Shown: positions 48,634-58,931, counted from the stretch's first letter. The stretch is 64,000 bases of DNA from Orientia chuto str. Dubai (GCF_000964595.1 NZ_LANP01000001.1:19816-83815); one strand, 5' to 3'. Program-made: numbers and translations. The notes: generated from the letters alone by a model not told the origin.

Positions 48634-49299
48634 ATGTTTAAAAATATGCAGCATATTATAAATTTTCAAAATAATCCTCAATATTTAGAAGATGACTATA
48701 TCATCTCAAGCTCTAACTTTAACGCATATAATTTAATAAAAAACTGGCCTTCTAGATGGGGAATAGCACCATACTCTAAATCATTACTTGTTTATGGTCC
48801 ACCTTCTTCTGGTAAAACTTACTTAGCAAATATCTGGCAGAAATGTGCTAATGCAGTTTTTATATCTAGCTCTAATAATAATATTGATCAATTTTATCAA
48901 GCTAAACAAAGTTTTATTATAGAAGATATAGATAAAAAACCTTGGTCAGAAAAAAAATTATTACATATTTTTAATATGTTACATGAAAATAATAAATTTT
49001 TAATGCTAACATGTTGTACTTATCCTACTAATTTTATATTAGCAGATCTTGCCTCTAGAATAAGTTCTATTTTAACTATAAAACTTTATCAGCCAGACAA
49101 TGAAATGACGAAAATTATTTTAATGAAATTATTCTCTGAGCGCTCATTAAAAGTATCAACAAAAATAATTAACTATTTAGCCCTTAGACTAACTAGAGAA
49201 TTTAGTGTAATTCAACAAACAGTAGAACTACTTGATAAGTACTCATTAGAGTATAAACGCAACATCACTATTCATTTACTCAAAAAATTTCTTAAATAG
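48634..49299 (+). CDS. hda: Hda-like DnaA-related ATPase
   Basis: DnaA AAA+ module without a DNA-binding domain, of the Hda type that turns off DnaA after initiation. Walker A is YGPPSSGKTYLAN (about residues 50-62); Walker B is FIIEDIDKKPWSEKKL, with an Ile-Glu-Asp-Ile pattern; ASRISSILTIKL corresponds to sensor/box VII; the end is helical with a Leu-rich tail. 221 residues, as in alphaproteobacterial Hda/HdaA. An N-terminal clamp-binding motif may lie in the first 15 residues but is not clear-cut. Confidence 0.88.
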   Translation: MFKNMQHIINFQNNPQYLEDDYIISSSNFNAYNLIKNWPSRWGIAPYSKSLLVYGPPSSGKTYLANIWQKCANAVFISSSNNNIDQFYQAKQSFIIEDIDKKPWSEKKLLHIFNMLHENNKFLMLTCCTYPTNFILADLASRISSILTIKLYQPDNEMTKIILMKLFSERSLKVSTKIINYLALRLTREFSVIQQTVELLDKYSLEYKRNITIHLLKKFLK

Positions 49300-49320
49300 A
49301 CAAACTTTTTGTATACTTTT

Positions 49321-51711
49321 TTATTGTTTTAATTCATTAATTAAGCCATTTTTCTTAGCAGGTAAATCTATTACTGGGCTAGCAAAAGCAATATCAAGTA
49401 CTTGATCAGCTTCTGATAGTGGAATAATATCTAAATCATTTTTAATACTATCAGGTATCTCGTCTAAATCACTTGTATTACCTTCTGGAATAATTACTGT
49501 TTTAATTCCTCCTCGCTTTGCTGCCATTAATTTTTCTTTAAGTCCGCCAATAGGTAGTATTCTACCTCTTAAGGTAATTTCTCCAGTCATTGCTACAGAA
49601 AGTTTTACAGGTACTCCTATCATTAAAGATACTATTGTAGTAAAGATAGCTATACCTGCAGATGGCCCATCTTTCGGTGTAGCTCCTTCTGGAAAATGCA
49701 GGTGAATATCATACTTATGATACCGCTCATACTCTACATTGTATTTTTGAGCTCTAGAGCAAAAATAACTAAATGCAGTTTGACTTGATTCCTTCATGAC
49801 ATCTCCTAATTTTCCTGTAGCTTTAATTTTCCCTTTACCAGGTATCATTACTGCTTCAACCCAAATTAAATCTCCACCTGTTTCAGTATATGCTAGTCCA
49901 ACAGTAATACCTACTTGATTATTATCTTCAATAAGACCATACTTATACTTTCTAGGTCCAAGATAATCTTTAATATTTTCTTGGCTAATATTTTCTGATT
50001 TTATATCCTGAATACTTAAAATTTTCTTAAGAACTTTACGGCATAACCCTCCAATATTTCTCTCTAAAGATCTAACTCCAGCTTCTCGTGTATAGTATCT
50101 TATTAGTTCTAGTATTGCTTCATCAGAAAAACTAATTTCTGTATCTGTTAAACCATTAATTTCCATTTGTTTAGGAATAAGATGATGTTTAGCTATTGCC
50201 AATTTTTCATCTTCAATATATCCAGAGATCTGAATTATTTCCATGCGATCACGCAAAGGTAATGGAAAATTAAAACTATTTGCTGTAGCAACAAAAATAA
50301 CCTTTGAAAGATCATATTCAACTTCTAGATAATTATCTTGAAAGCGGCTATTTTGTTCTGGATCTAAGGCCTCTAATAAAGCAAATGCTGGATCACCTCG
50401 AGAATCTCTAGAAATCTTATCAATTTCATCTAATAACATAACAAGATTATTACTATTCTCTCTTTTTATTAAGGAAATAATTTTACCTGGCATTGCACCA
50501 ATATAAGTTTTTCTATGTCCACGAATTTCTGCCTCATCTCGCACTCCACCTAGTGCAAATTTAGCATACTTACGTTTTATAGCATTTGCGATTGATTTTA
50601 CTAAAGATGTTTTTCCGACTCCAGGAGGGCCCACAAAACATAAGATTGTTCCTATAGATTTTTTTGTTCTCTGTAATACTGCTAAATATTCAGTTATTCT
50701 TTCTTTTACTTTTTCTAGTCCATGATGATCCGCATTTAAAACCTGTAAAGCTTTATCAATATTAATGTTAACCTTACCTTCTTTTTCTTTATTCCATGGA
50801 AGCCCTAATAAAATATCTAAGTAATTACGTGTTAATGCTGCTTCTGCTGAAATTGGATTCATCATCTTTAATTTTTTCAATTCACTTTCAGCTTTTGCTT
50901 TTGCTTCTTTCGATAGGCGTAAGCTATTGATTTTTTTTTGTAATTCAGCAATATCTGATTTTTCATCATCTACTCCTAAAACATTCTTAATGATTTTCAT
51001 TTTTTCATTAAGAAAGCAATCACGTTGCATTTTTTCTAGATTTTTCTGCGCTTTAGAAGTAATTAATTCATCTGTTTCCAGGATAACAATCTCTTTGGCG
51101 ACGTTTTCAGTTAGCTTTTCTATCCTCTCCTTAATATTAGTTGTTTCTAACAAAGACTGCTTGCTAGCAATACTACAAATCAAATTTGCAGCTAAAGCAT
51201 TAACTATATGGCTTTGATTAGTATATGATAAAACATGAACTAATAAATCTGGATTAATTTTTTTACTTAACCTAATATACTTATTAAAAAGAACTATTAC
51301 ATTTGCTAACTTATCCTTTACTTCATCAGAATTATTAATTTCATCGTCTGGAATAACTACATATTTAGCTACTAAAAGCTCTTGTGAATGGCTTACTGTT
51401 AGCTTAACCCGATCCAATACTTCTATCAAGATTTTGTAATTATTATTAGGTAATTTAACTAGCTCAATTATTTTGGCTAATACTCCAATTTCATATAAGG
51501 AACTTATTGATGGTTTTACATCATCAGGACTTTTTTGAGCAGTAAGTAAGATAGTATTCTGATCCTCAAAATCATTGCCTAACCTCAATAAATTTTTAAC
51601 CGACTCATCTCTGCCAATAAATATAGGCAATACCAGTCCAGGAAATAATACTGTGTTTCTTATTGGAAATAATGGTAAAACACTATTATCAATATCATCA
51701 ATTTGCGTCAC
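49321..51711 (-). CDS. lon: ATP-dependent protease Lon
   Basis: Cytosolic AAA+ serine protease for damaged and regulatory proteins. N-terminal LON substrate domain (LPLFPIRNTVLFPGLVLPI), AAA module with Walker A FVGPPGVGKTSLVKS and Walker B MLLDEIDKISRD, and the protease domain with catalytic Ser in PKDGPSAGIA and Lys in LKEKLMAAKRGGIK. 796 residues, full length. Convergent with hda, the two stops only 21 bases apart. Confidence 0.98.
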   Translation of the reverse strand: MTQIDDIDNSVLPLFPIRNTVLFPGLVLPIFIGRDESVKNLLRLGNDFEDQNTILLTAQKSPDDVKPSISSLYEIGVLAKIIELVKLPNNNYKILIEVLDRVKLTVSHSQELLVAKYVVIPDDEINNSDEVKDKLANVIVLFNKYIRLSKKINPDLLVHVLSYTNQSHIVNALAANLICSIASKQSLLETTNIKERIEKLTENVAKEIVILETDELITSKAQKNLEKMQRDCFLNEKMKIIKNVLGVDDEKSDIAELQKKINSLRLSKEAKAKAESELKKLKMMNPISAEAALTRNYLDILLGLPWNKEKEGKVNINIDKALQVLNADHHGLEKVKERITEYLAVLQRTKKSIGTILCFVGPPGVGKTSLVKSIANAIKRKYAKFALGGVRDEAEIRGHRKTYIGAMPGKIISLIKRENSNNLVMLLDEIDKISRDSRGDPAFALLEALDPEQNSRFQDNYLEVEYDLSKVIFVATANSFNFPLPLRDRMEIIQISGYIEDEKLAIAKHHLIPKQMEINGLTDTEISFSDEAILELIRYYTREAGVRSLERNIGGLCRKVLKKILSIQDIKSENISQENIKDYLGPRKYKYGLIEDNNQVGITVGLAYTETGGDLIWVEAVMIPGKGKIKATGKLGDVMKESSQTAFSYFCSRAQKYNVEYERYHKYDIHLHFPEGATPKDGPSAGIAIFTTIVSLMIGVPVKLSVAMTGEITLRGRILPIGGLKEKLMAAKRGGIKTVIIPEGNTSDLDEIPDSIKNDLDIIPLSEADQVLDIAFASPVIDLPAKKNGLINELKQ

Positions 51712-51847
51712 TAAATATAATTGAATTTTTATTTACTAGTATATCATGATAATCTATATAATCACACATGCAATTAAATTCAATTATCTTATATCTCTTA
51801 AACATGAATATTTTGCATAATAAGCATATTTTTAGCTAGAAAAAATT

Positions 51848-52861
51848 ATGTTGAGCATTACTAAAGCTTATAATCGAATTAAGCCATATATCTATCAAAC
51901 TCCAATTTTATATTCAGATTACCTTAACAAAATTTTGGGGCATGAAATATACTTTAAAGTTGAATCATTACAAAAATCTGGCTCATTTAAGATAAGAGGA
52001 GTACTTAATCATTTACTTATATTGCAAGAAAAGCAATTACTCCCAATGAATATTGCTACTTATACTACTGGCAATCATGGAATAGCAGTAGCACTTGTTG
52101 CAAAATTACTAAACTTAAATAAAGTTAAAATATATTCCAACTGTATTTCTAAAACAAAATTAAATATGGCAAAGTATTTTGGAGCAACAGTAATTTTAAC
52201 TAAAAAAAGAATTGAAGCAGAACAACTAGCTAAGTTTGAGAAAAATAATGGATTTTATTACCTGCATCCCTCAGATAGTGATAGTATCATTGCTGGGGCT
52301 GGAACTGTGTACTATGAAGCTTTACAGCAATTACCTTTTGTTCCAAATGCAGTATTTGCTTCTTGCGGTGGAGGAGGGTTATTATCAGGAACATATATAG
52401 CTAAAATTAGAACTTATCCTTCAGTTCAAATCATAGGATCAGAACCACTACATGCTAATGATGCTTTTACATCATTGTGTCAAAATAGCATTTTCACCTT
52501 ACCAAAATCTCCAAATACTCTTGCTGATGGTCTTAGTGCCTTAAATATATCAGAACGAACTTTTCAATATATAAAAGAACTAGATGATATGGTACTTGTA
52601 TCAGAGCAAGCTATCTATTATTGGACAACTTGGATTACTTCTTTACTAAAAGTTACTTGCGAACCTTCAAGTGCAATTAATATGGCTGCAGTATGTAACT
52701 GGCTTTTAAGACAGAATACTGCTAAAAAGGTTTTAGTTATTATCTCTGGTGGAAATATTGACCAAACTGGATACTCAAAACTAATACAAGATGAATCTAT
52801 ACAGCAAATTCCTCAAATTCAGAAGTGCAGCGAGGGAACTATTTCATTTAAACATTCTTAA
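51848..52861 (+). CDS. PLP-dependent threonine/serine dehydratase-like enzyme
   Basis: Fold-type II pyridoxal-phosphate enzyme related to threonine dehydratase and serine racemase. The PLP lysine is in KSGSFKIRGV (about residues 40-49), the substrate loop TTGNHGIAVALVA follows, and the phosphate-binding glycine loop is ASCGGGGLLSG. 337 residues without a regulatory ACT domain, so it is closer to the short catabolic or racemase group. The PLP-ring partner near the C-terminus reads ISGGNID. Precise substrate cannot be chosen from sequence. Confidence 0.85.
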   Translation: MLSITKAYNRIKPYIYQTPILYSDYLNKILGHEIYFKVESLQKSGSFKIRGVLNHLLILQEKQLLPMNIATYTTGNHGIAVALVAKLLNLNKVKIYSNCISKTKLNMAKYFGATVILTKKRIEAEQLAKFEKNNGFYYLHPSDSDSIIAGAGTVYYEALQQLPFVPNAVFASCGGGGLLSGTYIAKIRTYPSVQIIGSEPLHANDAFTSLCQNSIFTLPKSPNTLADGLSALNISERTFQYIKELDDMVLVSEQAIYYWTTWITSLLKVTCEPSSAINMAAVCNWLLRQNTAKKVLVIISGGNIDQTGYSKLIQDESIQQIPQIQKCSEGTISFKHS

Positions 52862-53100
52862 TATTTTATATGCTTGTTTAATTTGAGTGCAATATGAATT
52901 TTAGAATATAGAAAAAGTAGGAAAATAGAAGTACAGTAGAAATTTAGAAACAATATCTGTTATTGCTTTTTTACTTGGCTCAACTTAATAATAGTTATTA
53001 TTTATATAGTTTTGCATAGGATCGATTAGTAAGTTATATTAATGGTCCTTAATTGCTACATAATCCTATACAGATTTTTTAATAACTAAATAAAGGTATC

Positions 53101-53990
53101 ATGAGGAATCCAAATGGGTAGACTTGCTTTTAGCTATTAAAAGTAGAAATCTAGCTGAAGTAACACGACTACTTAAGATAGATAATAGCAATATAAACCT
53201 GCCGGATGAGGTTGTGTTCTCTATTTTGTATTTGGCTACTCAACCATAATGCACAGATATTGCAAAGTTATTATTAAACTCTAGAGTTAATACTAACCTA
53301 CAAGATTGTGTTTTAATAATAGCGCTTTATACTTGACATGTAAAATGCAAAGAGTTGATCAAGTAAAGCTTTTATTATCTAGTAGAAGTCTTAATACACT
53401 AAATACATCAAGTATACTATAATAATATGTTATGTTATTGAAAATGGTAACTCGGACATTGTAAAGATTATATGTAATCCATTGATTTAGATTCTATTTC
53501 CGTTTTCAGTTAGACTATTTCGTTAGGTTATGTAAATCTTGTAGATATTTTGTTAGATCACTAATATACAAGAATAAAGCAATAATAAAACTCCATTAGA
53601 GCAGGTTTGTGCTGAATTTCCTGAAAATCCACTAAGGTCTACAACTAATAAAGTTATTGGTTATTCATATTATTAAGCTTAAGAGTTATAGCTTCAATAT
53701 TAATATAGTAAAGAAATTCTCTATATATAGACTTATATTGAAAGGCATCTTGAAGAAGAAATGGAAAGAGCTAAACTTGACGCAACTACATCATTGGATG
53801 AGGACTAAAATTACAGGAAACAAATACAGCATCTTGGTCTCATTTACCAAGTGAAATGAAACAAAAAATAATACACAATTTAAATAACGAAGAATTGAAA
53901 AGCTGCTGCATTTTGAGGAAGAAGGTGTTACAAGCACTCAAGAGGATGCATGTACTCAAAAGGAGAAAAATGTTCAAGTCAGAGGCTTAT
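53101..53990 (+). pseudogene. Ankyrin-repeat protein with C-terminal F-box-like domain, decayed
   Basis: From an ATG at 53101 (MRNPN, then a frameshift) the stretch reads as ankyrin repeats: KWVDLLLAIKSRNLAEVTRLL, then TDIAKLLLNSRVNTNLQD and VKLLLSSRS-like helices, with stops and shifts between. At about 53833-53925 it carries SWSHLPSEMKQKIIHNLNNE and ELKSCC, matching the F-box-like end of Orientia Ank effectors that bind host SKP1. Living relatives are type I secretion substrates. At least five disruptions here. Confidence 0.8.
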
Positions 53991-54142
53991 TAAGTTATAT
54001 AACGAAGGAGAAGGATAATATTATTCTTAATTTTATAAGACTATATTATTTTGTATTGGTAGCAAAAATTTGCTATATTGTAATAAATAAAAGAATATAC
54101 AGTAAAATATTTTAATACATTTAATTAGCTCAAAGGAAAATC

Positions 54143-55501
54143 ATGTTTCAAACTTTAACTCAAAAACTTAGTGATATCTTTGATAAAATTAAAGGTAGTG
54201 CTTATTTATCTGAACAACAAATCTTAACAATTACACGGGAAGTCAGAATTGCACTGCTAGAAGCAGATGTTTCGTTAAAAGTTATTAAAGACTTTATGAA
54301 TAATGTTGTAGAACGGGCAACAGGGCAAGAAGTTATTCGTTCTGTAACACCTGGACAAATGGTTATTAAAATCATCAGTGATGAAATGATAAAGGTTCTT
54401 AGTAGCACAGAAACAGAGCAAGCACTACATATTCAATTTGAACCACCAGTTAACATCATGATGATTGGTCTACAAGGCAGTGGTAAAACTACTACAACAG
54501 CTAAATTAGCAATGAAACTAGCTAAACAAAACAAAAAAGTGATGGTGGTTTCACTAGATACTTATCGTCCTGCTGCTAAGGAACAGCTAGAAAAATTAGT
54601 ACAAAATCATGAAACTATATTATCATTACCTATAATTTCAAATGAAGATATTTTTCAAATTATAGCACGAAGTACTAAAGAAGCAAAATTACTTGGTTAT
54701 GATATAGTAATTTATGATACTGCAGGGCGTCTACATATTGATGAAATAATGTTGCAAGAATTAGATAATATAAAAAAGATAATTGATCCTAAGGAAATAC
54801 TTTTAGTAGTGGATTCCCTAATTGGTCAAGAAGCAGTAAATGTCGCTCATAATTTCAATCAAAAGCTGAATATTTCTGGTATAATATTAACTAAAATTGA
54901 TGGAGATTCTAGAGGAGGAGCTGCATTAAGTATTAAATATGTTACTGGTAAACCAATAAAATTTCTTGGTACAGGAGAAAAAACTAATGATTTAGAAGAA
55001 TTTCATCCAGAAAGAATTGCCTCACGTATATTAGGTAAGGGCGATATTGTTTCACTAGTAGAGAAAGCAGCTAAAGTAATTAGTAAAGATAATGCAATTA
55101 AATCAGTTGAAAAGTTAAAAAAAGGTAACTTTAACCTCGAAGACTACTATCATCAATTGCAAAATATTAATAAAATTGGTGGAATGGCAGCTATACTTAA
55201 TCTTCTACCCGGAATAAATAAAATTTTGCCACAAATTAACCAAAATCCATTTGATCAAGACAGCATAAAGTTAGAGCAAGCAATAATTTTATCTATGACT
55301 AAGCAAGAAAAATTAAATCCAGATATAATTAATGCTAAACGTAAAAAACGCATTGCAGATGGTTCTGGGACATCAGTTCAAAGGGTCAATATGTTATTAA
55401 AAAAATTGCAAAATATAACTTCTTTTGCTAAAAAGGGAATGAAGGGAATAAAAGGTAGTGACATGCTAGATAAATTCAACAATTTTAAAAATTTTTTCTA
55501 A
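54143..55501 (+). CDS. ffh: Signal recognition particle protein Ffh
   Basis: GTPase that with 4.5S RNA targets inner-membrane proteins to the Sec channel. N domain (residues 1-90), G domain with GLQGSGKTTTTAKLA, DTYRPAAKEQLEKL, YDTAGRLHIDE and TKIDGDSRGGAALS, and the Met-rich M domain near the C-terminus (IADGSGTSVQRVNMLLKKL). 452 residues. Separate from secE (2655) but functionally linked. Confidence 0.98.
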   Translation: MFQTLTQKLSDIFDKIKGSAYLSEQQILTITREVRIALLEADVSLKVIKDFMNNVVERATGQEVIRSVTPGQMVIKIISDEMIKVLSSTETEQALHIQFEPPVNIMMIGLQGSGKTTTTAKLAMKLAKQNKKVMVVSLDTYRPAAKEQLEKLVQNHETILSLPIISNEDIFQIIARSTKEAKLLGYDIVIYDTAGRLHIDEIMLQELDNIKKIIDPKEILLVVDSLIGQEAVNVAHNFNQKLNISGIILTKIDGDSRGGAALSIKYVTGKPIKFLGTGEKTNDLEEFHPERIASRILGKGDIVSLVEKAAKVISKDNAIKSVEKLKKGNFNLEDYYHQLQNINKIGGMAAILNLLPGINKILPQINQNPFDQDSIKLEQAIILSMTKQEKLNPDIINAKRKKRIADGSGTSVQRVNMLLKKLQNITSFAKKGMKGIKGSDMLDKFNNFKNFF

Positions 55502-55570
55502 GATTAAATAAGCAAAAATGTTAAGAACATAACCATAATACAATAAAGACTCTGCGCAAAATTGAAATAT

Positions 55571-55927
55571 ATGATTAACTCTGAAAATAATATAGTAAAT
55601 GCAGAAGATTATAGCATTATATTAACTACTATTGACACTAATCAAAAAGCAAAAAAAATTGCTCATAAGCTTATAGAGTTACATCTTGTAGCATGTGTAC
55701 AAATTGATAAGATATGTAGCATATATTTTTGGAAGCATAATATTTGCAAGTCAAATGAATATAGATTAATGATTAAAACTATGAATATTAATTATGAAAA
55801 AGTTGAACAAGTGATTCGTCAATTTAGCAATTATGACAATCCACAAGTTGTTCAGTTAAAATTAACAAATGGCAGCAATGAATATCTAAATTGGATCTCA
55901 GACAGTTGCAAGAAAAAACATAATTAA
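55571..55927 (+). CDS. cutA: CutA1-like divalent-cation tolerance protein
   Basis: Small trimeric ferredoxin-like protein, linked in E. coli to copper tolerance. ATG at 55571 is preferred over the upstream TTG at 55562. Family segments: IILTTIDTNQKAKKIAHKLIE, HLVACVQIDKICSIYFWKH, YRLMIKTMNINYEKVEQVI and a C-terminus ITLTNGSNEYLNWI-like (KLTNGSNEYLNWISDS). About 118 residues, typical. Function in the bacterium is uncertain. Confidence 0.9.
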   Translation: MINSENNIVNAEDYSIILTTIDTNQKAKKIAHKLIELHLVACVQIDKICSIYFWKHNICKSNEYRLMIKTMNINYEKVEQVIRQFSNYDNPQVVQLKLTNGSNEYLNWISDSCKKKHN

Positions 55928-56008
55928 TTAAAAATATAGATTTAAACAAGAATTACTTTACTGTCCAAAAGTTAATAAAAAAGAAGTAAAAACTCTTGCT
56001 TAAAAATT

Positions 56009-56392
56009 TTATTTCTGAGCCAATAATTCATCCAATTTTTTGGTATTATCAAGATCTTGTAATTGAAGATAACCACCAATAAATTGTCCATATATAAATA
56101 TATATGGTACAGTATTTTGAAAAGTCTCTTGCTTTAGTTTTTCATGTAGTTGCTGATTACTACTAATATCTATTTCTTTAAATGCTACTGATTTTTGCTT
56201 TAAAAGCAACTTTGCATTTACACAATATGGACAGTTTGGCTTAGTGTAAACATATATACTATCGTCATCGTAAATCATAAAATCCTCATCATGCAAATCT
56301 GACTTTTTCATATATTCCAGTATACCAGTTTTTTCTATAATAAAATAGGCAAAAATTATTGGCAGTATTACAACTATAAAAATTCTTTTCAT
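56009..56392 (-). CDS. Membrane-anchored glutaredoxin
   Basis: Thiol-disulphide protein of the Grx3 type with an added anchor. Residues about 1-22 (KRIFIVVILPIIFAYFIIEK) form a membrane helix followed by a short linker, then the glutaredoxin fold with the dithiol site CPYC in YTKPNCPYCVNAKLLL, the cis-Pro region NTVPYIFI and GGYLQLQDLD. The core is ~85 residues, the total 127. Export or anchoring of a normally cytosolic domain is the odd point; it may serve periplasmic disulphide exchange. Confidence 0.88.
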   Translation of the reverse strand: MKRIFIVVILPIIFAYFIIEKTGILEYMKKSDLHDEDFMIYDDDSIYVYTKPNCPYCVNAKLLLKQKSVAFKEIDISSNQQLHEKLKQETFQNTVPYIFIYGQFIGGYLQLQDLDNTKKLDELLAQK

Positions 56393-56569
56393 TTTATTAA
56401 AATATTTAAGGGATTTGACCTAAACCTATGCTTTAAACTTTAATAATACAAGAAAGTTAAAAACTGTGTCAAGACAAATGAATCTAAGATATTTGATAAC
56501 TACCTATAATTGTATCTATAACACGCCATTATTTGAATATGCTATAATTTTACTTTAAGGTATCGTTTT

Positions 56570-56995
56570 TTATAACTTTAAATTATTGTGCAAGTGACAG
56601 CTGTTTGAAGAATTATAAAGCTGATCATACATTAATTCTATTCTTGTTAGTTTTTGTATTTTATAAATATTAATTAAATACCCTATCAGCATTATTGTAA
56701 GAGAGCTTAGAATAAAAATATAGAGTTCATTAAATAACTGACTACTAACTAAATATAAAGAAGTAACAACAATAATAGTTAATGATACAAATAAAAATAT
56801 CAAATTCATTTTTTTAAATGAGCTGATAATTATATTCTGCGTAGCATTTAAAACTAACTTATGCTGATTTTTAATTGATTCAATAGAACTAGGATGATTA
56901 TAGTAGTTATGCTTATAGTTGCTATCTTTTGAATAACCCTTATTTAAAGTATTTTCATCATAAAAAAAATAACTGCGCTTTACTTCCTGTACCAT
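56570..56995 (-). CDS. Small two-helix membrane protein, family unknown
   Basis: 141 residues. A polar N-terminal half (rich in Tyr, Asn, His and Lys) is followed by two hydrophobic helices (about 63-85 and 90-110) separated by a short turn, then a polar tail. No recognised motif. The ATG has an AGG-containing leader. Located between the glutaredoxin gene and the gene-transfer-agent block; no evidence ties it to either. Confidence 0.5.
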   Translation of the reverse strand: MVQEVKRSYFFYDENTLNKGYSKDSNYKHNYYNHPSSIESIKNQHKLVLNATQNIIISSFKKMNLIFLFVSLTIIVVTSLYLVSSQLFNELYIFILSSLTIMLIGYLINIYKIQKLTRIELMYDQLYNSSNSCHLHNNLKL

Positions 56996-57105
56996 ACTGA
57001 TTTTTTATAAATTTTGTTTGTGCTTAAAGCTATGATTTAAGGTAATAGCTTACAATACCAATTTATTTTATACAAATAGGCTAAAAAGTACATAACTAAC
57101 TTTGT

Positions 57106-57914
57106 TTATTTATAAGTTTTAAGAGCATCGATAAATGGCTCTCCTCGAAAATTGATTGCATTATTAAATTTTTTAATACAACTGCTAAAAGTTTTATCAC
57201 AGCCAGTAATTAGCTTGATATCTGTAGTATTATATAAAAACTTAGGAATAGTAATATTAGTCTCGATTATGCTATTCATCAATGAAATGTTATAATGTTT
57301 AATAATATTAAATTTATAATGCAAATTTTGTTGAGAAGAAAATATAGCTTTACCATAAATGTAATTTGTGCTTTGTGAGCAACAATTAATAACTGTAATC
57401 TTATTAGCTTGAATGCATTCAACTTTATAGGTTTGAATTATTGATCAATCTTAACTTTGCAATATTTATCACCTAAATTAGCCCTGCAGCTTTTACTATA
57501 TGTTTTTAATATAGTTTGATACAGTTTGAAGCTAATAGATGATAAATAAAGGTAAAATTTAACTTTGTTATGATTAATCTCAGTACAGTAGAAAGTAAAA
57601 AAATCACTATAAGTATCCTGATCGATAGTAACAAATATTTCAATTTTTAAATCATGAAGTATCTGATCGTATTTTATACCATAATCATCAAAAATACCTT
57701 CAATTTCAGCTATAGCTTCTCCTGAATCATTTATGCTAATACTATTAATAATTAATCCTGAGTTAGGTAAATACAAATTATTATCAAGTAATATTGAAGT
57801 ATGGGATGAGGTTAAATATAGTTTTTCTCCCGTTGATAAGGTAATTTTATAACAAAAGTTGATGTTGTTTGAACTACTAATTTTTTTAGCAAATTCATCA
57901 GAAAAAACGTGCAT
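57106..57914 (-). pseudogene. GTA tail protein of the DUF2163 family (G13-like), frameshifted
   Basis: Homologue of RcGTA orfg13, a tail-tip/baseplate hub protein. The first frame (57914-57438) gives the DUF2163 N-terminal half ending SCRANLGDKYCKVKI. After one lost base near 57440 the reading goes on in the -1 frame: IQTYKVECIQANKITVIN, NTTDIKLITGCDKTFSSC and KKFNNAINFRGEPF, where GCDK...NFRGxP is the family's terminal signature, ending at 57106. Together ~268 residues, close to full length. Starts 3 bases after the DUF2460 gene. Confidence 0.85.
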
Positions 57915-57917
57915 AAT

Positions 57918-58513
57918 TTATATAACTTCTATCAATTCAAGATTACTTATTATTATTGTTTGATCAGAGTTAATACTATAAACTAATGAATCATTATCAA
58001 AGCGCACTTGTACATCAAATTGGTAGGTAATATACAAATTTTTAGTTAAATTAAGCGAATTTGCAAAATACACAATTCCAGTATTATAATCAGCTTCAAA
58101 TTTGACTATTTCATTATTTTCGCTCTCTATTTTTATAGATTCTTTTACTGGCTTGGTAATTTTACGGTAAGCTATTTCACATTCATCTTCATAAATTTTG
58201 ATTAATTGAAAGATATTATCCTTAATAAATATAGGGTTAATTAATTGTCTGTTAACAGCAAAGTCTGCATGGTCTTTTAAACGAAAGGAAAATGCCTTAC
58301 CTTTTCTAGAACGAAAAAAACTGTTAAGCGAGTTAAGCTGTTCCTCGCTTAGGTAGCAATTTTTAATAGTATATTTTTGTATCGGATAAGGCCAGTTATA
58401 TATCTATATTCATGTCCTGAGACTGTAGATATATGATAAGTATTAAATACCGGCCCTCCATAAGCATGTATTGCTATAAAATCTGGTATTCTAACATCGT
58501 GAAAATTAGTCAT
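57918..58513 (-). pseudogene. GTA tail protein of the DUF2460 family (G12-like), frameshifted
   Basis: Homologue of RcGTA orfg12 (distal tail). From the ATG at 58513 it reads TNFHDVRIPDFIAIHAYGGP and VFNTYHISTVSGHEYR; near 58395 one base is missing, and the family sequence resumes in the -1 frame as NWPYPIQKYTIKNCYLSEEQ, LNSLNSFFRSRKGKAFSFRL, down to IIISNLELIEVI at 57918. The combined ~199 residues match the family. Its start overlaps the end of the G8-like gene by 8 bases. Confidence 0.85.
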
Positions 58514-58931
58514 TATATCTTTCGCAGTATTGTAAAATTGATTTGTAATGTATATTAAATTTATCAGTAATAAATAGCTTATCAACATGCCAAGATATGC
58601 TTTGAAATCTAAGATTTACTACTAAATATTTGTTTTTTTGTTTATTAAAGTATAATGAAGTAACAGTTTTTAAAATTTGTTCTCCTATTTCCATAATTCT
58701 ATCATGAGTTAAATCATGAGTAAAAATGGCTATGTTAAAACTCAATTCATATGTTATTAAATCTACACTAGTTAAATTATTAGCTGTTAAAAATTCTACT
58801 ACTATAAATGGAGTATGATTATTTTTTTGTAATTTAAGATAAATATTTTTAATATTTTTTTTTAAAATTAAGTTAGTACTAAGTAAATTATACAAATCAT
58901 TTTGAAATTGTTGTAATACTGATAAATACAT
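58506..58931 (-). CDS. GTA head-completion/tail-terminator protein of the DUF3168 family (G8-like)
   Basis: 141 residues, intact. The DUF3168 pattern is weak but consistent: a helical N-terminus (YLSVLQQFQNDLYNLLSTNL), then beta strands with FIVVEFLTANNLTSVDLITY and the family's core HVDKLFITDKFN region. Position in the cluster, between the connector and DUF2460 genes, supports it as the G8 homologue. In RcGTA this protein closes the tail at the head. Confidence 0.65.
   Translation of the reverse strand: MYLSVLQQFQNDLYNLLSTNLILKKNIKNIYLKLQKNNHTPFIVVEFLTANNLTSVDLITYELSFNIAIFTHDLTHDRIMEIGEQILKTVTSLYFNKQKNKYLVVNLRFQSISWHVDKLFITDKFNIHYKSILQYCERYND

Noticed and set aside
50927..51217. 96-residue plus-strand ORF inside lon
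   Set aside because: Antisense shadow of the Lon N-terminal region.
53657..53854. 65-residue plus-strand ORF
   Set aside because: Out-of-frame reading of the ankyrin/F-box remnant; another frame gives the F-box-like sequence.
55935..55995. Possible terminator after cutA (CAAGA ... TCTTG)
   Set aside because: Only short matching ends with a long unpaired middle and no T run; not convincing.
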